The notes beneath the pieces are model-generated. The model ran no database searches. It was not told the origin of the DNA and saw only the letters and a list, made by a program, of their open reading frames with translations. The position numbers and the translations under genes were made by a program. Shown in pieces: positions 49,945 through 59,650 of a stretch of DNA of 64,000 nucleotides (within the stretch, counting starts at the first letter, position 1; every line of letters starts with the position of its first letter). Origin of the DNA: JAWKHR01 sp041394725 (GTDB taxonomy: Bacteria; Acidobacteriota; Vicinamibacteria; Vicinamibacterales; SCN-69-37); contig JAWKHR010000011.1 in assembly GCA_041394725.1 (NCBI GenBank), positions 90,469 to 154,468 of the forward strand. The letters run 5' to 3'.

Positions 49945-51330
49945 ATGACCCTGCAGTGGGCCGCGCGGCGGCTCCTGCTCGTGGTCTTCGAGACCGCGCT
50001 GATCGTCCTGGCGGTCGGGCTCGCCGCGTACGTGCGGCTGGGCAGCGATCTCGGCCGGGTGATCACCGACGAGCATGGGATCTGGAAGGCCGTGCTCGTG
50101 GCGGGCGTGGCGCAGGTCTGCCTGTACTACGCGGATCTCTACGACTTCCGCGTCGTCTCGAGCCGGCAGGAACTGCTGCTCGTCATCCTGCAGGCCATCG
50201 GCGCGGCGTCGTTCATCCTGGCCGCGCTGTACTACTGGTTTCCCGGCCTGATCATCGGCCGCGGCGTGTTCGTGCTGTCGGCGCTGTTCACGATCGTCAC
50301 CCTGTACGCCTGGCGCTGGTGGTACGGATGGCTGGGCGACCGGATGTCACGCGCCAGGCTGCTGCTCGTCGGGACGGGCGCGGCGGCGATCTCGCTCGCC
50401 GAGGAGCTCTACGCCCGGCGGCAGGAACTCGGCGTCTCGATCGTGGGGTTCGTGGATCCCGACCCGGCGCGGGTCGGCGAGTCGCTCGTCAACCCCGGGA
50501 TCATCGGGACCGTCGAGGACATCCCGCGGATCGTCCACGACCATCACGTGGATCGGGTCGTGGTGAGCCTGGCCGACGCACGGGGCAAGCTGCCGATGGA
50601 CCGGCTGCTGGAGATGAAGCTCCAGCGCGGCGTCGCGTTCGACCACCTCGCGTCGGTCTACGAGGAGTACACGGGCAAGATCGCGGTCGAGAACCTGCGG
50701 CCGAGCTGGCTGATCTTCTCGGAGGGATTCAAGAAGACGCGCCTGCAGCTCGCGGCGAAGCGCGCGATGGACATCGTGTGCGCCGTGACCGGCCTGATTC
50801 TGGCGATGCCGCTGATGCTCGTCGTCGCCGCGCTGATCAAGCTGACGTCGCCGGGGCCCGTGCTCTATCACCAGCGACGGGTCGGGCTGCACGGCCGGGT
50901 GTTCACCGTGCACAAGTTCCGGTCGATGCGCCAGGACGCCGAGAAGGGCACGGGCGCGGTCTGGGCGCAGGCGAACGACTCGCGCGTGACGCGGCTGGGC
51001 CGGTTCCTGCGCCGGACGCGGCTCGACGAGACGCCGCAGCTCTTCAACGTGCTGACGGGCGAGATGAGCATGGTCGGCCCGAGGCCCGAGCGACCGGAGT
51101 TCGTCTCGACCCTGACCGAGCAGATTCCGTTCTACGGGCTGCGCCACAACGTGCGGCCGGGTGTCACCGGGTGGGCGCAGGTGTCCTACACCTACGGCGC
51201 GAGCGTCGAGGACGCGCTCGAGAAGCTGCAGTACGACCTGTTCTACGCCAAGCACCTGACGCTGCCGTTCGACCTGATGATCCTGCTCTCGACGATCAAG
51301 ACCGTCCTCCTCCGGCGGGGGGCCCAGTGA
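49945..51330 (+). CDS. polyprenyl glycosylphosphotransferase (EPS priming sugar transferase, EpsB/WbaJ type)
   Basis: The 461-residue protein has four N-terminal membrane helices (within residues 1-120) and a Rossmann-like CoA-binding middle domain (LLLVGTGAAAISLAEELYAR). The catalytic domain has a membrane hairpin, VLYHQRRVGLHGRVFTVHKF, RTRLDETPQLFNVL and MSMVGPRPERPEF. It transfers a sugar-1-phosphate to undecaprenyl phosphate to start each repeat unit. The stop overlaps the deacetylase (GTGA). Confidence 0.94.
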   Translation: MTLQWAARRLLLVVFETALIVLAVGLAAYVRLGSDLGRVITDEHGIWKAVLVAGVAQVCLYYADLYDFRVVSSRQELLLVILQAIGAASFILAALYYWFPGLIIGRGVFVLSALFTIVTLYAWRWWYGWLGDRMSRARLLLVGTGAAAISLAEELYARRQELGVSIVGFVDPDPARVGESLVNPGIIGTVEDIPRIVHDHHVDRVVVSLADARGKLPMDRLLEMKLQRGVAFDHLASVYEEYTGKIAVENLRPSWLIFSEGFKKTRLQLAAKRAMDIVCAVTGLILAMPLMLVVAALIKLTSPGPVLYHQRRVGLHGRVFTVHKFRSMRQDAEKGTGAVWAQANDSRVTRLGRFLRRTRLDETPQLFNVLTGEMSMVGPRPERPEFVSTLTEQIPFYGLRHNVRPGVTGWAQVSYTYGASVEDALEKLQYDLFYAKHLTLPFDLMILLSTIKTVLLRRGAQ

Positions 51331-52229
51331 GCGCGCCGGCGGCGGACGCGGTCGTCAACGCGATGACGATCGACGTCGAGGACTATTTCCAGGTCAGCGC
51401 GTTCGAGGGCACGGTCACGCGGGAGGCGTGGCCGGGCTTCGAGAGCCGCGTCGAGGCGAATACCGACCGGCTGCTGGACCTGTTCGCGACCCACGCGGTC
51501 ACGGCGACCTTCTTCGTGCTCGGCTGGGTCGGGGCACGGCATCCGGCGCTGGTCGCGCGGATCGCCGCGGCCGGGCACGAGATCGCCTCCCACGGGCACG
51601 AACACCGCCTCGTCTACCGCCAGACGCCCGACGCGTTCCGCGCGGACGTGCGCCGGGCGAAGCAGGTCCTCGAGGACGCCGGCGGCCAGCGCGTGGTCGG
51701 CTACCGCGCGCCGAGCTACTCGATCACCGCGCGGTCGTGGTGGGCGATCGACGTGCTGCTCGAGGAGGGCTACGAGTACGACTCGAGCGTCTTCCCGATC
51801 CGCCACGACCGCTACGGCGTTCCCGACGCGCCGCGCCACGTGCACGAGCACCGGCGCCCGACGGGCGCCCTGGTCGAGGTGCCTCCCGCGACGGTGCGGC
51901 TGGGCGGCACCAACCTGCCGGTAGCCGGCGGCGGCTATTTCCGGCTGCTGCCGTACGCGTGGACGCGGTGGGGCATCGCGCGCCTGAACCGCGTCGAGCG
52001 GCAGCCGGCCGTCTTCTACCTGCACCCCTGGGAGATCGATCCCGGCCAGCCGCGCCTGCCGGCGCCGGTGCTGACCCGAATCCGCCACTACCGCAACCTC
52101 GCCGCCACCGAGGGGCGCCTGCGGCGCCTGCTGACCGACTTCCGCTGGGGGCCGATGCGCGGCGTCATCGCCGCGGCGTCGGACCAGCCGCGGGCGGCCC
52201 TGGCATTTTCACCGACCGGAACGCGGTGA
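51327..52229 (+). CDS. polysaccharide deacetylase, XrtA/PEP-CTERM locus type
   Basis: The 300-residue NodB-fold enzyme has the metal motif TIDVEDYFQ with catalytic Asp-Glu and HEIASHGHEH with the metal histidines. RAPSYS and the late FYLHPWEID are also present. It would remove N- or O-acetyl groups from the polymer. It starts at GTG 51327 in the previous stop. There is no signal peptide, so it acts in the cytoplasm or at the membrane face. Confidence 0.92.
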   Translation: MSAPAADAVVNAMTIDVEDYFQVSAFEGTVTREAWPGFESRVEANTDRLLDLFATHAVTATFFVLGWVGARHPALVARIAAAGHEIASHGHEHRLVYRQTPDAFRADVRRAKQVLEDAGGQRVVGYRAPSYSITARSWWAIDVLLEEGYEYDSSVFPIRHDRYGVPDAPRHVHEHRRPTGALVEVPPATVRLGGTNLPVAGGGYFRLLPYAWTRWGIARLNRVERQPAVFYLHPWEIDPGQPRLPAPVLTRIRHYRNLAATEGRLRRLLTDFRWGPMRGVIAAASDQPRAALAFSPTGTR

Positions 52230-53269
52230 TGGCCATGGAGACGACGCCCCGGCCCGCGGGCCTGCCGCGCGGGTTCTTCGCCCCCGTGCCGCTGGCCGCC
52301 GACGAGCGCCCGCGCCTGTTCATCATCGTGGACACCGAGGAGGAGTTCGACTGGTCGGCGCCGTTCTCGCGCGAGGCGGTCGGCGTGACCGCGATCGACG
52401 CGGTGGACGGGTTGCACCGCACCGTCGGGCCCTACGGGCTGCGGCCGACCTACGTCATCGACTATCCGGTGGCCGCCACGCCCTCGTCGGCGCGCCGGCT
52501 GAAGACGCTGGCCGACGCCGGGGATTGCGAGATCGGCGCGCACCTGCACCCCTGGGTGAACCCGCCGTACGACGAGCCGCTGGGGCCGCGCACGAGCTAT
52601 GCGTGCAACCTCGGTGCGGATCTCGAGGCCGAGAAGCTCACGCGCCTCGCCGGCGCGATCGCGGAGAACCTGGGCCTGACGCCGCGGGTGTACAAGGCGG
52701 GCCGCTACGGCTTCGGGACGACGACGGCGGCCACACTGGAGCGGATCGGATTCGACGTGGACGTCAGCGTCAACCCGCACATGGACTTCACGGGCGACGG
52801 CGGGCCGGACTTCCGGGCGTTCGACGAGCGCCCCGGCTACTTCGGCGGCGCGCGGCGGCTGCTGGAGGTGCCGTGCACGACCGGCTTCATCGGCGCGGTG
52901 CGCCGCGCCGGGCCGGCGCTGCATCCGGTCGCCTCGGCGGCCTGGCTGCGGCCCGTCCGCGCGGTCGGGATCCTCTCGCGCAGCGGGCTGCTCAACCGCG
53001 TGATGCTGTCCCCCGAGGGCAGTACGCTCGCGGAGATGCAGGCGCTCACGCGCGCGCTCCACGCCGATGGCGCGCGGATCTTCTGCCTGACCTTCCACAG
53101 CCCGAGCCTGAAGCCGGGCTGCACGCCCTATGTGAGGACCGCGTCGGACCTCGACGCGTTCCTCGCGACGATCGACCGGTATTGCGACTTCTTCATCCAC
53201 GGACTCGGCGGCGTGCCCGGCACGCCGGCCGGGTGGTACGACCAACTGACTCGAGGCGACGCGACATGA
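52229..53269 (+). CDS. second polysaccharide-deacetylase-like protein (WalW-like)
   Basis: The protein has 346 residues. LFIIVDTEEEFDW at 30-42 and EIGAHLHPWVNP give the Asp and His-x-His of a deacetylase metal site, and the late FHSPSLKPG provides another His. It diverges from the first deacetylase and has a different insertion pattern. Start choices are GTG 52226, ATG 52229 or ATG 52235. All overlap or abut the upstream stop. It may act on a different sugar or on the carbamoylated product. Confidence 0.82.
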   Translation: MAMETTPRPAGLPRGFFAPVPLAADERPRLFIIVDTEEEFDWSAPFSREAVGVTAIDAVDGLHRTVGPYGLRPTYVIDYPVAATPSSARRLKTLADAGDCEIGAHLHPWVNPPYDEPLGPRTSYACNLGADLEAEKLTRLAGAIAENLGLTPRVYKAGRYGFGTTTAATLERIGFDVDVSVNPHMDFTGDGGPDFRAFDERPGYFGGARRLLEVPCTTGFIGAVRRAGPALHPVASAAWLRPVRAVGILSRSGLLNRVMLSPEGSTLAEMQALTRALHADGARIFCLTFHSPSLKPGCTPYVRTASDLDAFLATIDRYCDFFIHGLGGVPGTPAGWYDQLTRGDAT

Positions 53270-55095
53270 AGGTGCTTGGACTCTCACCCCTCGACAAGGA
53301 CTCGACGGTCACGATCGTCGAGGACGGGGTGATTCGATATGCGGCGGCGGAGGAACGCTTCACCCGGGTGAAGCTGCAGAGCGGGTTTCCCTGGCGCGCG
53401 CTGGAAGACGCGCTCGATCGCACCGGCACGAAGGCCGGCGAGATCGACGCCGTGGTGTACCCGTTCCTGGCGCACGACGAGGAGACGCGCCTCTTCGAGA
53501 AGAACCTGGCGCGCGAGCGCGACTTCCTCGACGACACGGCCGCGAACGAGACGAGCGACGAGATTCGCGAGGCGCGCGCCCGGATCCCGGCCGGCCGTCC
53601 TCCGGTGCCTGGCCTGTCGAGCCCCGACGAGAAGATGGAGAAGGGCTTCCTGAAGACCATCGCCTACCGCGTGCTGGCGAGCGAGGGCGTCGTCTCGCGG
53701 AACATCGCGAAGCGCGAATCCGAGCGGTGGGGACGGAACGCCTCCGAGTACCATCTGAAGTGGCAGCAGGACCTCGAATCCAGCCTCACCGAGCTGGGCC
53801 TCGCGCCGAAGCTCAAGCGGGTGGAGCACCACCTGAGCCACGCGGCGAACGCGTTCTTCACGAGCGGGTTCGACGAGGCCCTCGTGGTCACGCTCGACGG
53901 CTACGGGTCGGGCCTGGCTGGCAGCGTGAGCATCGGGCGCGGCGGCACGATCGAGCGCGTCCACGACCTCGAGTACCCGCACTCGCTCGGCACGTTCTAC
54001 GAATCGGTGACCTCGGCGCTCGGCTTCACGCCGAGCCGGCACGAGGGCAAGATCGTGGGCCTCGCAGCCTACGGTGACCCGGCGGTGCTCGGCGACCTGC
54101 TGCGGCGCCGGTTCGTGCAGAAGAACGGCGGCTTCCAGATCGTCGAGACGAACAACATGTACTTCGCGCGGCTGCTCGCGTCGAACTTCCCGAAGATCGA
54201 CGTCGCGGCCGCCTACCAGCGCGTGCTCGAGGAGGTGGCCGCGGCCTACGTGTCGCAGTACATCCGGAGCACCGGCCTCCGCCATCTCGTGCTGTCGGGC
54301 GGCGTCGTCGCGAACGTGAAGCTCAATCAGCGGCTGCGCGAGATCGACGGCGTCGAGCAGATCTTCATCCACCCGAACATGGGCGACGGCGGGTGCGGCA
54401 CGGGTGCCGCGCTGCTCGAATTCGCGGGCACGGAGCCGACGCGCCAGCGGCTGAACGACGTGTACCTGGGGCCGTCGTTCACCGACGCCGAGATCGCGCA
54501 GGCCCTGCAGCGCGCGCAGCTGCCGTTCACCGAGTACAAGCCGATCGAGCCGAAGGTCGCGATGCTGCTCGCGGCGGGGAAGGTGGTCGCGCGGTTCGAC
54601 GGCCGGATGGAGTACGGCCCGCGCGCGCTCGGGCACCGGTCCATCCTGTACCACGCGAAGGAACCGGCGGTGAACCAGTGGCTCAACCAGCGCCTGGGCC
54701 GGACGGAGTTCATGCCGTTCGCGCCGGCGACGCTCTACGAGCACCGGGAGGCGAACTACCAGCACATCGAGGGCGCCGAGTACGCGGCGCAGTTCATGAC
54801 GATCACGTTCGACTGCACCGAGGCGATGAAACGGGACTGCCCGGCCGCGGTCCACGTGGACGGCACGGCACGGCCCCAGCTCGTCAGCGAGCAGGGCAGC
54901 CCGGGCTTCCACCGGATCCTCACGGAGTACTACAAGCTCACCGGCGTGCCGTCGGTGATCAACACGAGCTTCAACATGCACGAGGAACCGATCGTCTGCA
55001 CGCCGGACGACGCGATCCGGGCCTTCCTGCAGGGCAACCTCGACTACCTGGCGATCGGCAGCTTCCTCGTCGAGCATCCGTCGGTCAGGCAGTGA
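53266..55095 (+). CDS. NodU/CmcH-family O-carbamoyltransferase (copy 1)
   Basis: The 609-residue enzyme has an intact N-terminal Kae1-like domain. The metal/nucleotide motif HHLSHAANAF is at 188-197, VTLDGYGSG follows, and GGVVANVKLN precedes GDGGCGTGAAL. The C-terminal domain has FDGRMEYGPRALGHRSIL and INTSFNMHEEPIVCTP. It carries an extra charged insert (about 75-165) relative to copy 3. It uses carbamoyl phosphate and ATP, via carbamoyl-AMP, to carbamoylate a hydroxyl. It overlaps the neighbours at both ends. Confidence 0.92.
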   Translation: MKVLGLSPLDKDSTVTIVEDGVIRYAAAEERFTRVKLQSGFPWRALEDALDRTGTKAGEIDAVVYPFLAHDEETRLFEKNLARERDFLDDTAANETSDEIREARARIPAGRPPVPGLSSPDEKMEKGFLKTIAYRVLASEGVVSRNIAKRESERWGRNASEYHLKWQQDLESSLTELGLAPKLKRVEHHLSHAANAFFTSGFDEALVVTLDGYGSGLAGSVSIGRGGTIERVHDLEYPHSLGTFYESVTSALGFTPSRHEGKIVGLAAYGDPAVLGDLLRRRFVQKNGGFQIVETNNMYFARLLASNFPKIDVAAAYQRVLEEVAAAYVSQYIRSTGLRHLVLSGGVVANVKLNQRLREIDGVEQIFIHPNMGDGGCGTGAALLEFAGTEPTRQRLNDVYLGPSFTDAEIAQALQRAQLPFTEYKPIEPKVAMLLAAGKVVARFDGRMEYGPRALGHRSILYHAKEPAVNQWLNQRLGRTEFMPFAPATLYEHREANYQHIEGAEYAAQFMTITFDCTEAMKRDCPAAVHVDGTARPQLVSEQGSPGFHRILTEYYKLTGVPSVINTSFNMHEEPIVCTPDDAIRAFLQGNLDYLAIGSFLVEHPSVRQ

Positions 55096-56690
55096 TGCGA
55101 GTCCTGGGCATCTCCGGGCGTTTCCACGACGCCGCCGCGGCGGTGTCGGTGGACGGCCGCCTCGTCGCCGCGGCCGCCGAGGACGTGTTCACGCGGGTTC
55201 CCGGCGCGGGCTACGCCCAGACCGGCGGCTTCCCGGCGCGCGCGGTGCAGGCCTGCCTCGCGGCGGCCGGCTGCGTGCTGGGCGACGTGGACGAGGTCGC
55301 CCTGGTGGCCGCCGAGGGCAGCGAGGCCGGGACCGGCGATCCGGCCGGCGCGCTGCCCGCGGGGCGCCCGGTGCGGCTGGTGGACGCCATCGAGGCCGAC
55401 GCGGCACAGGCCGCGCACGCGTCAGGCGGCGCCGCGGCCGTGCTCGTCTGCAGCTCAGCGCCGTCCGCGCTCGCCGCGTTCACGGCCACGCACGACGGCC
55501 TGCGGCTGGCGGGTCGCGCGGACGGGGCCGCGGGCATGGGCGCCGCCGCGCGGGCGCTGGCCGCCGTGCTCGGCGTGCCGGGTGATCGCGTGCACGACGG
55601 CCTCGACCGGCTGAGCCAGGGCGGCGAGGCGAGTTACGCCGAGGCCTTCGCCGCCGCGGTGACGTGGCAGGACGGTCGCGGTGTCGCGGTGGACCCGGAC
55701 CAGGTGGCGGCGGCCGCGACCCGCGTGGCCGGCCAGCACGCCGGGGGGCTCGGCGACGCCGGATCGCTCAACCAGCGCGTGCAGGACCTGCGTCGCCACC
55801 TCGCGGCCAGCTTCACGCGCCGGATGGCCGAGGTCGTCCACGACGCCGCGCGGACGCTGCTCCCGCCCGGCGACGACGGGCCCGTGGCCCTCGGGGGCGA
55901 CCTGCTCGCCCAGTCCCGGTTCCGCGCGGAGCTGCTGCAGCTGCTCGGCCGTGCCGCGGCCGTCGCGCCGGTTCCCGAGGCGGCGGGGCGCGTGCTGGGC
56001 GCCGTGCTGGCGCCCGGACGCGGGCCCGCGAACGGGTTCGAGGCGCTCGCCCTCGGGCCGGTGTACTCGGACGCGGACATCAAGCGCACGCTCGACAACT
56101 GCCGGCTCGACTACGTCTACGAGCCCGACTGGGGCCGGCTCCAGCACCGCGTGTCGCGGATGCTCGAGCAGGGCAAGGTCGTCGGGTGGTTCCAGGGCGC
56201 GTTGGCGTTCGGGCCGCGCGCGCTCGGCACCCGCAGCATCCTCTGCGATCCGTCGAACCGCTACGCGCGGCAGAACGTGAACGAGTACCTGCGTCAGGCT
56301 CCGCTGGACGAGCCGCTGCCCGTGGTGCTCGCGCCGGGCGCGCGGGACGTGTGCGCCGACGAGGCGGCGCCGCTCTCGGTGTCGGACGCCGCCGTGCGGC
56401 CCGAATGGCGGGAGCCGCTGCGCGCGGCGCTCGACTGGCGCCAGGCCGTGCGCCGGCACGGGGTGGGCCGGGCACAGGCGCCCGAACTCTGCGACCTGCT
56501 CGAGTACCATCGCGCCCGCACCGGCGTGCCGGGACTCATCGAAGTCAACCTCGCCGGGCCGGGTGAACCGATCGCCTGCACGCCGCGCGACGCCGTGCGC
56601 ACCACGTATTCGTCGGCCATCGACGCGCTGGTCATCGGCCGGTTCGTGCTGATGAAGGACCACTGGCTGTTGAGGAGTCATGTCGACTGA
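55095..56690 (+). CDS. degenerate NodU/CmcH-family protein, likely inactive (copy 2)
   Basis: The protein has 531 residues. The opening VLGISGRFHDAAAAVSVDG and the C-terminal KVVGWFQGALAFGPRALGTR prove carbamoyltransferase ancestry. Key N-terminal residues are gone: the HHxSHAxxAF metal motif is replaced by EADAAQAAHASGG near 100-112, the DG catalytic loop is missing, and the Asp-containing GDAGGALG segment is replaced. The last domain has EVNLAGPGEPIACTP where NTSFN...EPIVCTP is normal. The reading frame is intact with good codon bias, so it is conserved as a protein. A regulatory or structural partner of copies 1 and 3 is plausible. Confidence 0.85.
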   Translation: MRVLGISGRFHDAAAAVSVDGRLVAAAAEDVFTRVPGAGYAQTGGFPARAVQACLAAAGCVLGDVDEVALVAAEGSEAGTGDPAGALPAGRPVRLVDAIEADAAQAAHASGGAAAVLVCSSAPSALAAFTATHDGLRLAGRADGAAGMGAAARALAAVLGVPGDRVHDGLDRLSQGGEASYAEAFAAAVTWQDGRGVAVDPDQVAAAATRVAGQHAGGLGDAGSLNQRVQDLRRHLAASFTRRMAEVVHDAARTLLPPGDDGPVALGGDLLAQSRFRAELLQLLGRAAAVAPVPEAAGRVLGAVLAPGRGPANGFEALALGPVYSDADIKRTLDNCRLDYVYEPDWGRLQHRVSRMLEQGKVVGWFQGALAFGPRALGTRSILCDPSNRYARQNVNEYLRQAPLDEPLPVVLAPGARDVCADEAAPLSVSDAAVRPEWREPLRAALDWRQAVRRHGVGRAQAPELCDLLEYHRARTGVPGLIEVNLAGPGEPIACTPRDAVRTTYSSAIDALVIGRFVLMKDHWLLRSHVD

Positions 56691-57750
56691 AACCGCGCCG
56701 GAGCGGGACACCGCGGTGGCCGCGCCGGGCCTGACCACGACCGTGGCCGGACCGGGAGACGCGGCGGCGTGGGACGCGTTCGTCCGGACGCGGGCCGACG
56801 CCTGCGGCTACCACGAGTGGGCGTGGCGCGCGGTCTTCGAGCGGGCCTTCGGGCACGAGTGCGTGTACCTCGTCGCGCGCGCCGGCGCGGACGTCGCGGG
56901 CGTGCTGCCCCTCGTGTTCATCCGCAGCCCGCTCTTCGGCCGGTCGCTGACGTCGCTGCCGTTCCTCAACTACGGGGGCGTGCTGGCCGCGTCGCCGGCC
57001 GCCGCGCGGGCGCTGGTCGAGGCCGCCGGCGCTCAGGCGCGCGAGCGCCGGTGCGGCCACGTCGAGCTGCGCCACGTCGCGCGCCGGTTCGACGACCTGC
57101 CCTGCCGCGCGCACAAGGTGACGATGACGCTGCCGCTGGCGCCGGGCCTCTGGGAGCGCCTGGACCGCAAGGTCCGCAACCAGATCCGCAAGGCCGAGAA
57201 GTCCGGGCTGACGGCGGCGTCGGGCGGGGCGGAGCTGCTCGACGAGTTCTATCCGGTCTTCGCGCGCAACATGCGCGACCTCGGCACGCCCGTCTACGCG
57301 CCGACGCTCTTCGCCGAGGTCCTGCGCGCCTTCCCGGACCGCGCCCGGCTGACGATCGTGCGGCTGAAGGGCCAGGCGATCGCCGGCGGCCTCACCTTCC
57401 GCACCGGCGGCACGGTCGAGGTGCCCTGGGCATCGTCGATCCGCGACTACAACGCGCTCTGCCCGAACCACCTGCTCTACTGGCACATCCTGGAGTCGGC
57501 GGTCGCCCTCGGCGCGACGACGATGGACTTCGGCCGGTCCACGCCGGGCGAGGGCACGTTCAAGTTCAAGCAGCAGTGGGGGGCGTCGCCCGTCGAGCTG
57601 CACTGGGAGTACGTCCTGAACGGCGGGTCGGAGCCGCCGGATCAGAGCCCGAAGAACCCGAAGTTCCGGCTGGCGATTGCCGCCTGGAAACGCCTCCCGT
57701 TGTGGGCCGCCAACGCGGTCGGTCCCCACCTGGTGCGGGGCATTCCGTAG
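56680..57750 (+). CDS. FemAB-like GNAT acyltransferase of the XrtA/PEP-CTERM locus
   Basis: The 356-residue protein has two GNAT-like halves. Visible are YHEWAWRAVFERAFGHE, the LDRKVRNQIRKAEKSGL segment typical of FemAB-related proteins, and the late MDFGRSTPGEGTFKFKQQWG. FemX/FemAB relatives transfer an amino acid from aminoacyl-tRNA or an acyl group. The PEP-CTERM-associated branch has no proven substrate. The start ATG 56680 overlaps copy 2's end by 11 bp. Confidence 0.88.
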   Translation: MSTETAPERDTAVAAPGLTTTVAGPGDAAAWDAFVRTRADACGYHEWAWRAVFERAFGHECVYLVARAGADVAGVLPLVFIRSPLFGRSLTSLPFLNYGGVLAASPAAARALVEAAGAQARERRCGHVELRHVARRFDDLPCRAHKVTMTLPLAPGLWERLDRKVRNQIRKAEKSGLTAASGGAELLDEFYPVFARNMRDLGTPVYAPTLFAEVLRAFPDRARLTIVRLKGQAIAGGLTFRTGGTVEVPWASSIRDYNALCPNHLLYWHILESAVALGATTMDFGRSTPGEGTFKFKQQWGASPVELHWEYVLNGGSEPPDQSPKNPKFRLAIAAWKRLPLWAANAVGPHLVRGIP

Positions 57751-57765
57751 GCGGCCGGAGGTGCC

Positions 57766-59622
57766 GTGAAGACCATCCTCGGAATCTCGGCCTTCTATCA
57801 CGACAGCGCCGCGTGCGTCGTGGTCGACGGCGAGATCGCGGCGGCGGCGCAGGAGGAGCGGTTCACCCGGAAGAAGCACGACGAGGGCTTTCCCTCGCGG
57901 GCGATCGAGTACTGCCTGCGCGAGGCCGGCCGGACGCCGGCCGACATCGACTACGTCGTGTTCTACGAGAAGCCGATCCGCAAGTTCGAGCGGCTGCTCG
58001 AGACGTACCTCGCGTTCGCGCCCGAGGGCCTGCCGAGCTTCAACATGGCCATCCCGGTCTGGCTGAAGGAGAAGGTGCGCCTGCCGTCGGTGATCCGTCG
58101 GGAGCTCGGGCGGTCCGTCAAGGCGCCGCTCGTCTTCACCGATCACCACGAGAGCCACGCGGCGAGCGCCTTCTTCCCGAGCCCCTACGACGAGGCGGCG
58201 ATCCTCACGCTCGACGGCGTCGGCGAGTGGAGCACCACCGCGATGGGCGTCGGTCGCGGCAACCGGATCACGCTCACGCGGCACCTGCAGTTCCCGCACT
58301 CGCTGGGGCTGCTCTACTCGGCCTTCACCTACTACTGCGGCTTCAAGGTCAACAGCGGCGAGTACAAGCTGATGGGCCTCGCGCCCTACGGGCGGCCCGT
58401 CTACCGCGACCTGATCACGCGCCACCTGATCGACCTGCGAGACGACGGCAGCTTCTGGCTGGACATGCAGTACTTCAACTACTGCCAGGGGCTGACCATG
58501 ACGAACGCGCGGTTCCACGAGCTGTTCGGCGGCCCGCCGCGCGACCCGGAGTCGGCGATCGATCAGCGCCACATGGACCTGGCGGCCAGCATCCAGGCGG
58601 TGACCGAGGACGCGATGCTCGCGATCGCGCGCGAGCTGTTCCGCGAGACCGGGCAGCGGCGCCTCGTCCTGGCGGGTGGCGTCGCGCTCAACTGCGTGGG
58701 CAACGGCCGGCTGCTGCGCGAGGGCCCGTTCGACGACATCTGGGTGCAGCCGGCCTCCGGGGACGCGGGCGGCGCGCTCGGGGCGGCGCTGTTCGCCTGG
58801 TACCAGCTGCTCGACCAGCCGCGGCCCCCGCGCACGCGCGATGCGCAGAAGGGCAGCCTGCTGGGGCCGCGGTTCTCGACCGACGAGGTGTGCGCGTCGC
58901 TCGACCGCCTCGGCGCGCGCTACCACCGGGCGGCCGGCGAGGCGGACCTGCTCCGCGAGGTCGTGGACCTGCTCGTGGACGGGAAGGTCGTCGGGTGGTT
59001 CCAGGGCCGGATGGAATTCGGCCCGCGCGCGCTCGGCGCGCGCAGCATCATCGGGGATCCGCGATCGCCGAAGATGCAGGCGACGATGAACCTCAAGATC
59101 AAGTTCCGCGAGAGCTTCCGGCCGTTCGCGCCGATCGTCCTCCGGGACGAGGCCCATCGCTGGTTCGATCTCGCGCCGGGGCACGAGAGCCCGTACATGC
59201 TGATCGTCGCGCCCGTCCGCGAGGACCGGCGGATCGCCGTGACCGAGGACGAGCGACGGCGCATGATCGACGACCCGGACCTGCGCCAGCGGCTGAACAT
59301 CCCGCGCTCGGAGATCCCCGCGGTCACGCACGTGGACTACAGCGCAAGGCTCCAGACCGTGGACGCGGACCGGAACCCGCGGCTGACGAAGCTGCTGGAG
59401 GCCTTCGCGGCCAGGACCGGGTGTCCGGTGCTCGTGAACACGAGCTTCAACGTGCGCGGCGAGCCGATCGTCTGCACGCCGGAGGACGCCTATCGGTGCT
59501 TCCTCGGCACCGAGATGGACGCGCTCGTGCTCGAGGACGTCGTCCTGCTGAAGGCCGACGTCGCGGAACGCCCGGACGCGGCCGCGCGCGAGCAGTACCT
59601 GGCACAGTTCCAGCTCGACTGA
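57766..59622 (+). CDS. NodU/CmcH-family O-carbamoyltransferase (copy 3, canonical)
   Basis: The protein has 618 residues. ILGISAFYHDSAACVVVDG opens it, followed by EERFTRKKHD, the metal motif HHESHAASAF at 127-136, LTLDGVGEWST, GGVALNCVGNG and SGDAGGALGAAL. The C-terminal part has FQGRMEFGPRALGARSI, the basic KIKFRESFRPFAP and NTSFNVRGEPIVCTP. This is the most canonical of the three. The product is unknown. Direct succession by SxtJ- and DUF5989-like genes recurs in other carbamoyltransferase clusters. Confidence 0.94.
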   Translation: MKTILGISAFYHDSAACVVVDGEIAAAAQEERFTRKKHDEGFPSRAIEYCLREAGRTPADIDYVVFYEKPIRKFERLLETYLAFAPEGLPSFNMAIPVWLKEKVRLPSVIRRELGRSVKAPLVFTDHHESHAASAFFPSPYDEAAILTLDGVGEWSTTAMGVGRGNRITLTRHLQFPHSLGLLYSAFTYYCGFKVNSGEYKLMGLAPYGRPVYRDLITRHLIDLRDDGSFWLDMQYFNYCQGLTMTNARFHELFGGPPRDPESAIDQRHMDLAASIQAVTEDAMLAIARELFRETGQRRLVLAGGVALNCVGNGRLLREGPFDDIWVQPASGDAGGALGAALFAWYQLLDQPRPPRTRDAQKGSLLGPRFSTDEVCASLDRLGARYHRAAGEADLLREVVDLLVDGKVVGWFQGRMEFGPRALGARSIIGDPRSPKMQATMNLKIKFRESFRPFAPIVLRDEAHRWFDLAPGHESPYMLIVAPVREDRRIAVTEDERRRMIDDPDLRQRLNIPRSEIPAVTHVDYSARLQTVDADRNPRLTKLLEAFAARTGCPVLVNTSFNVRGEPIVCTPEDAYRCFLGTEMDALVLEDVVLLKADVAERPDAAAREQYLAQFQLD

Positions 59623-59650
59623 GCTCCGGACGACGAGGGAGAGCACGATC

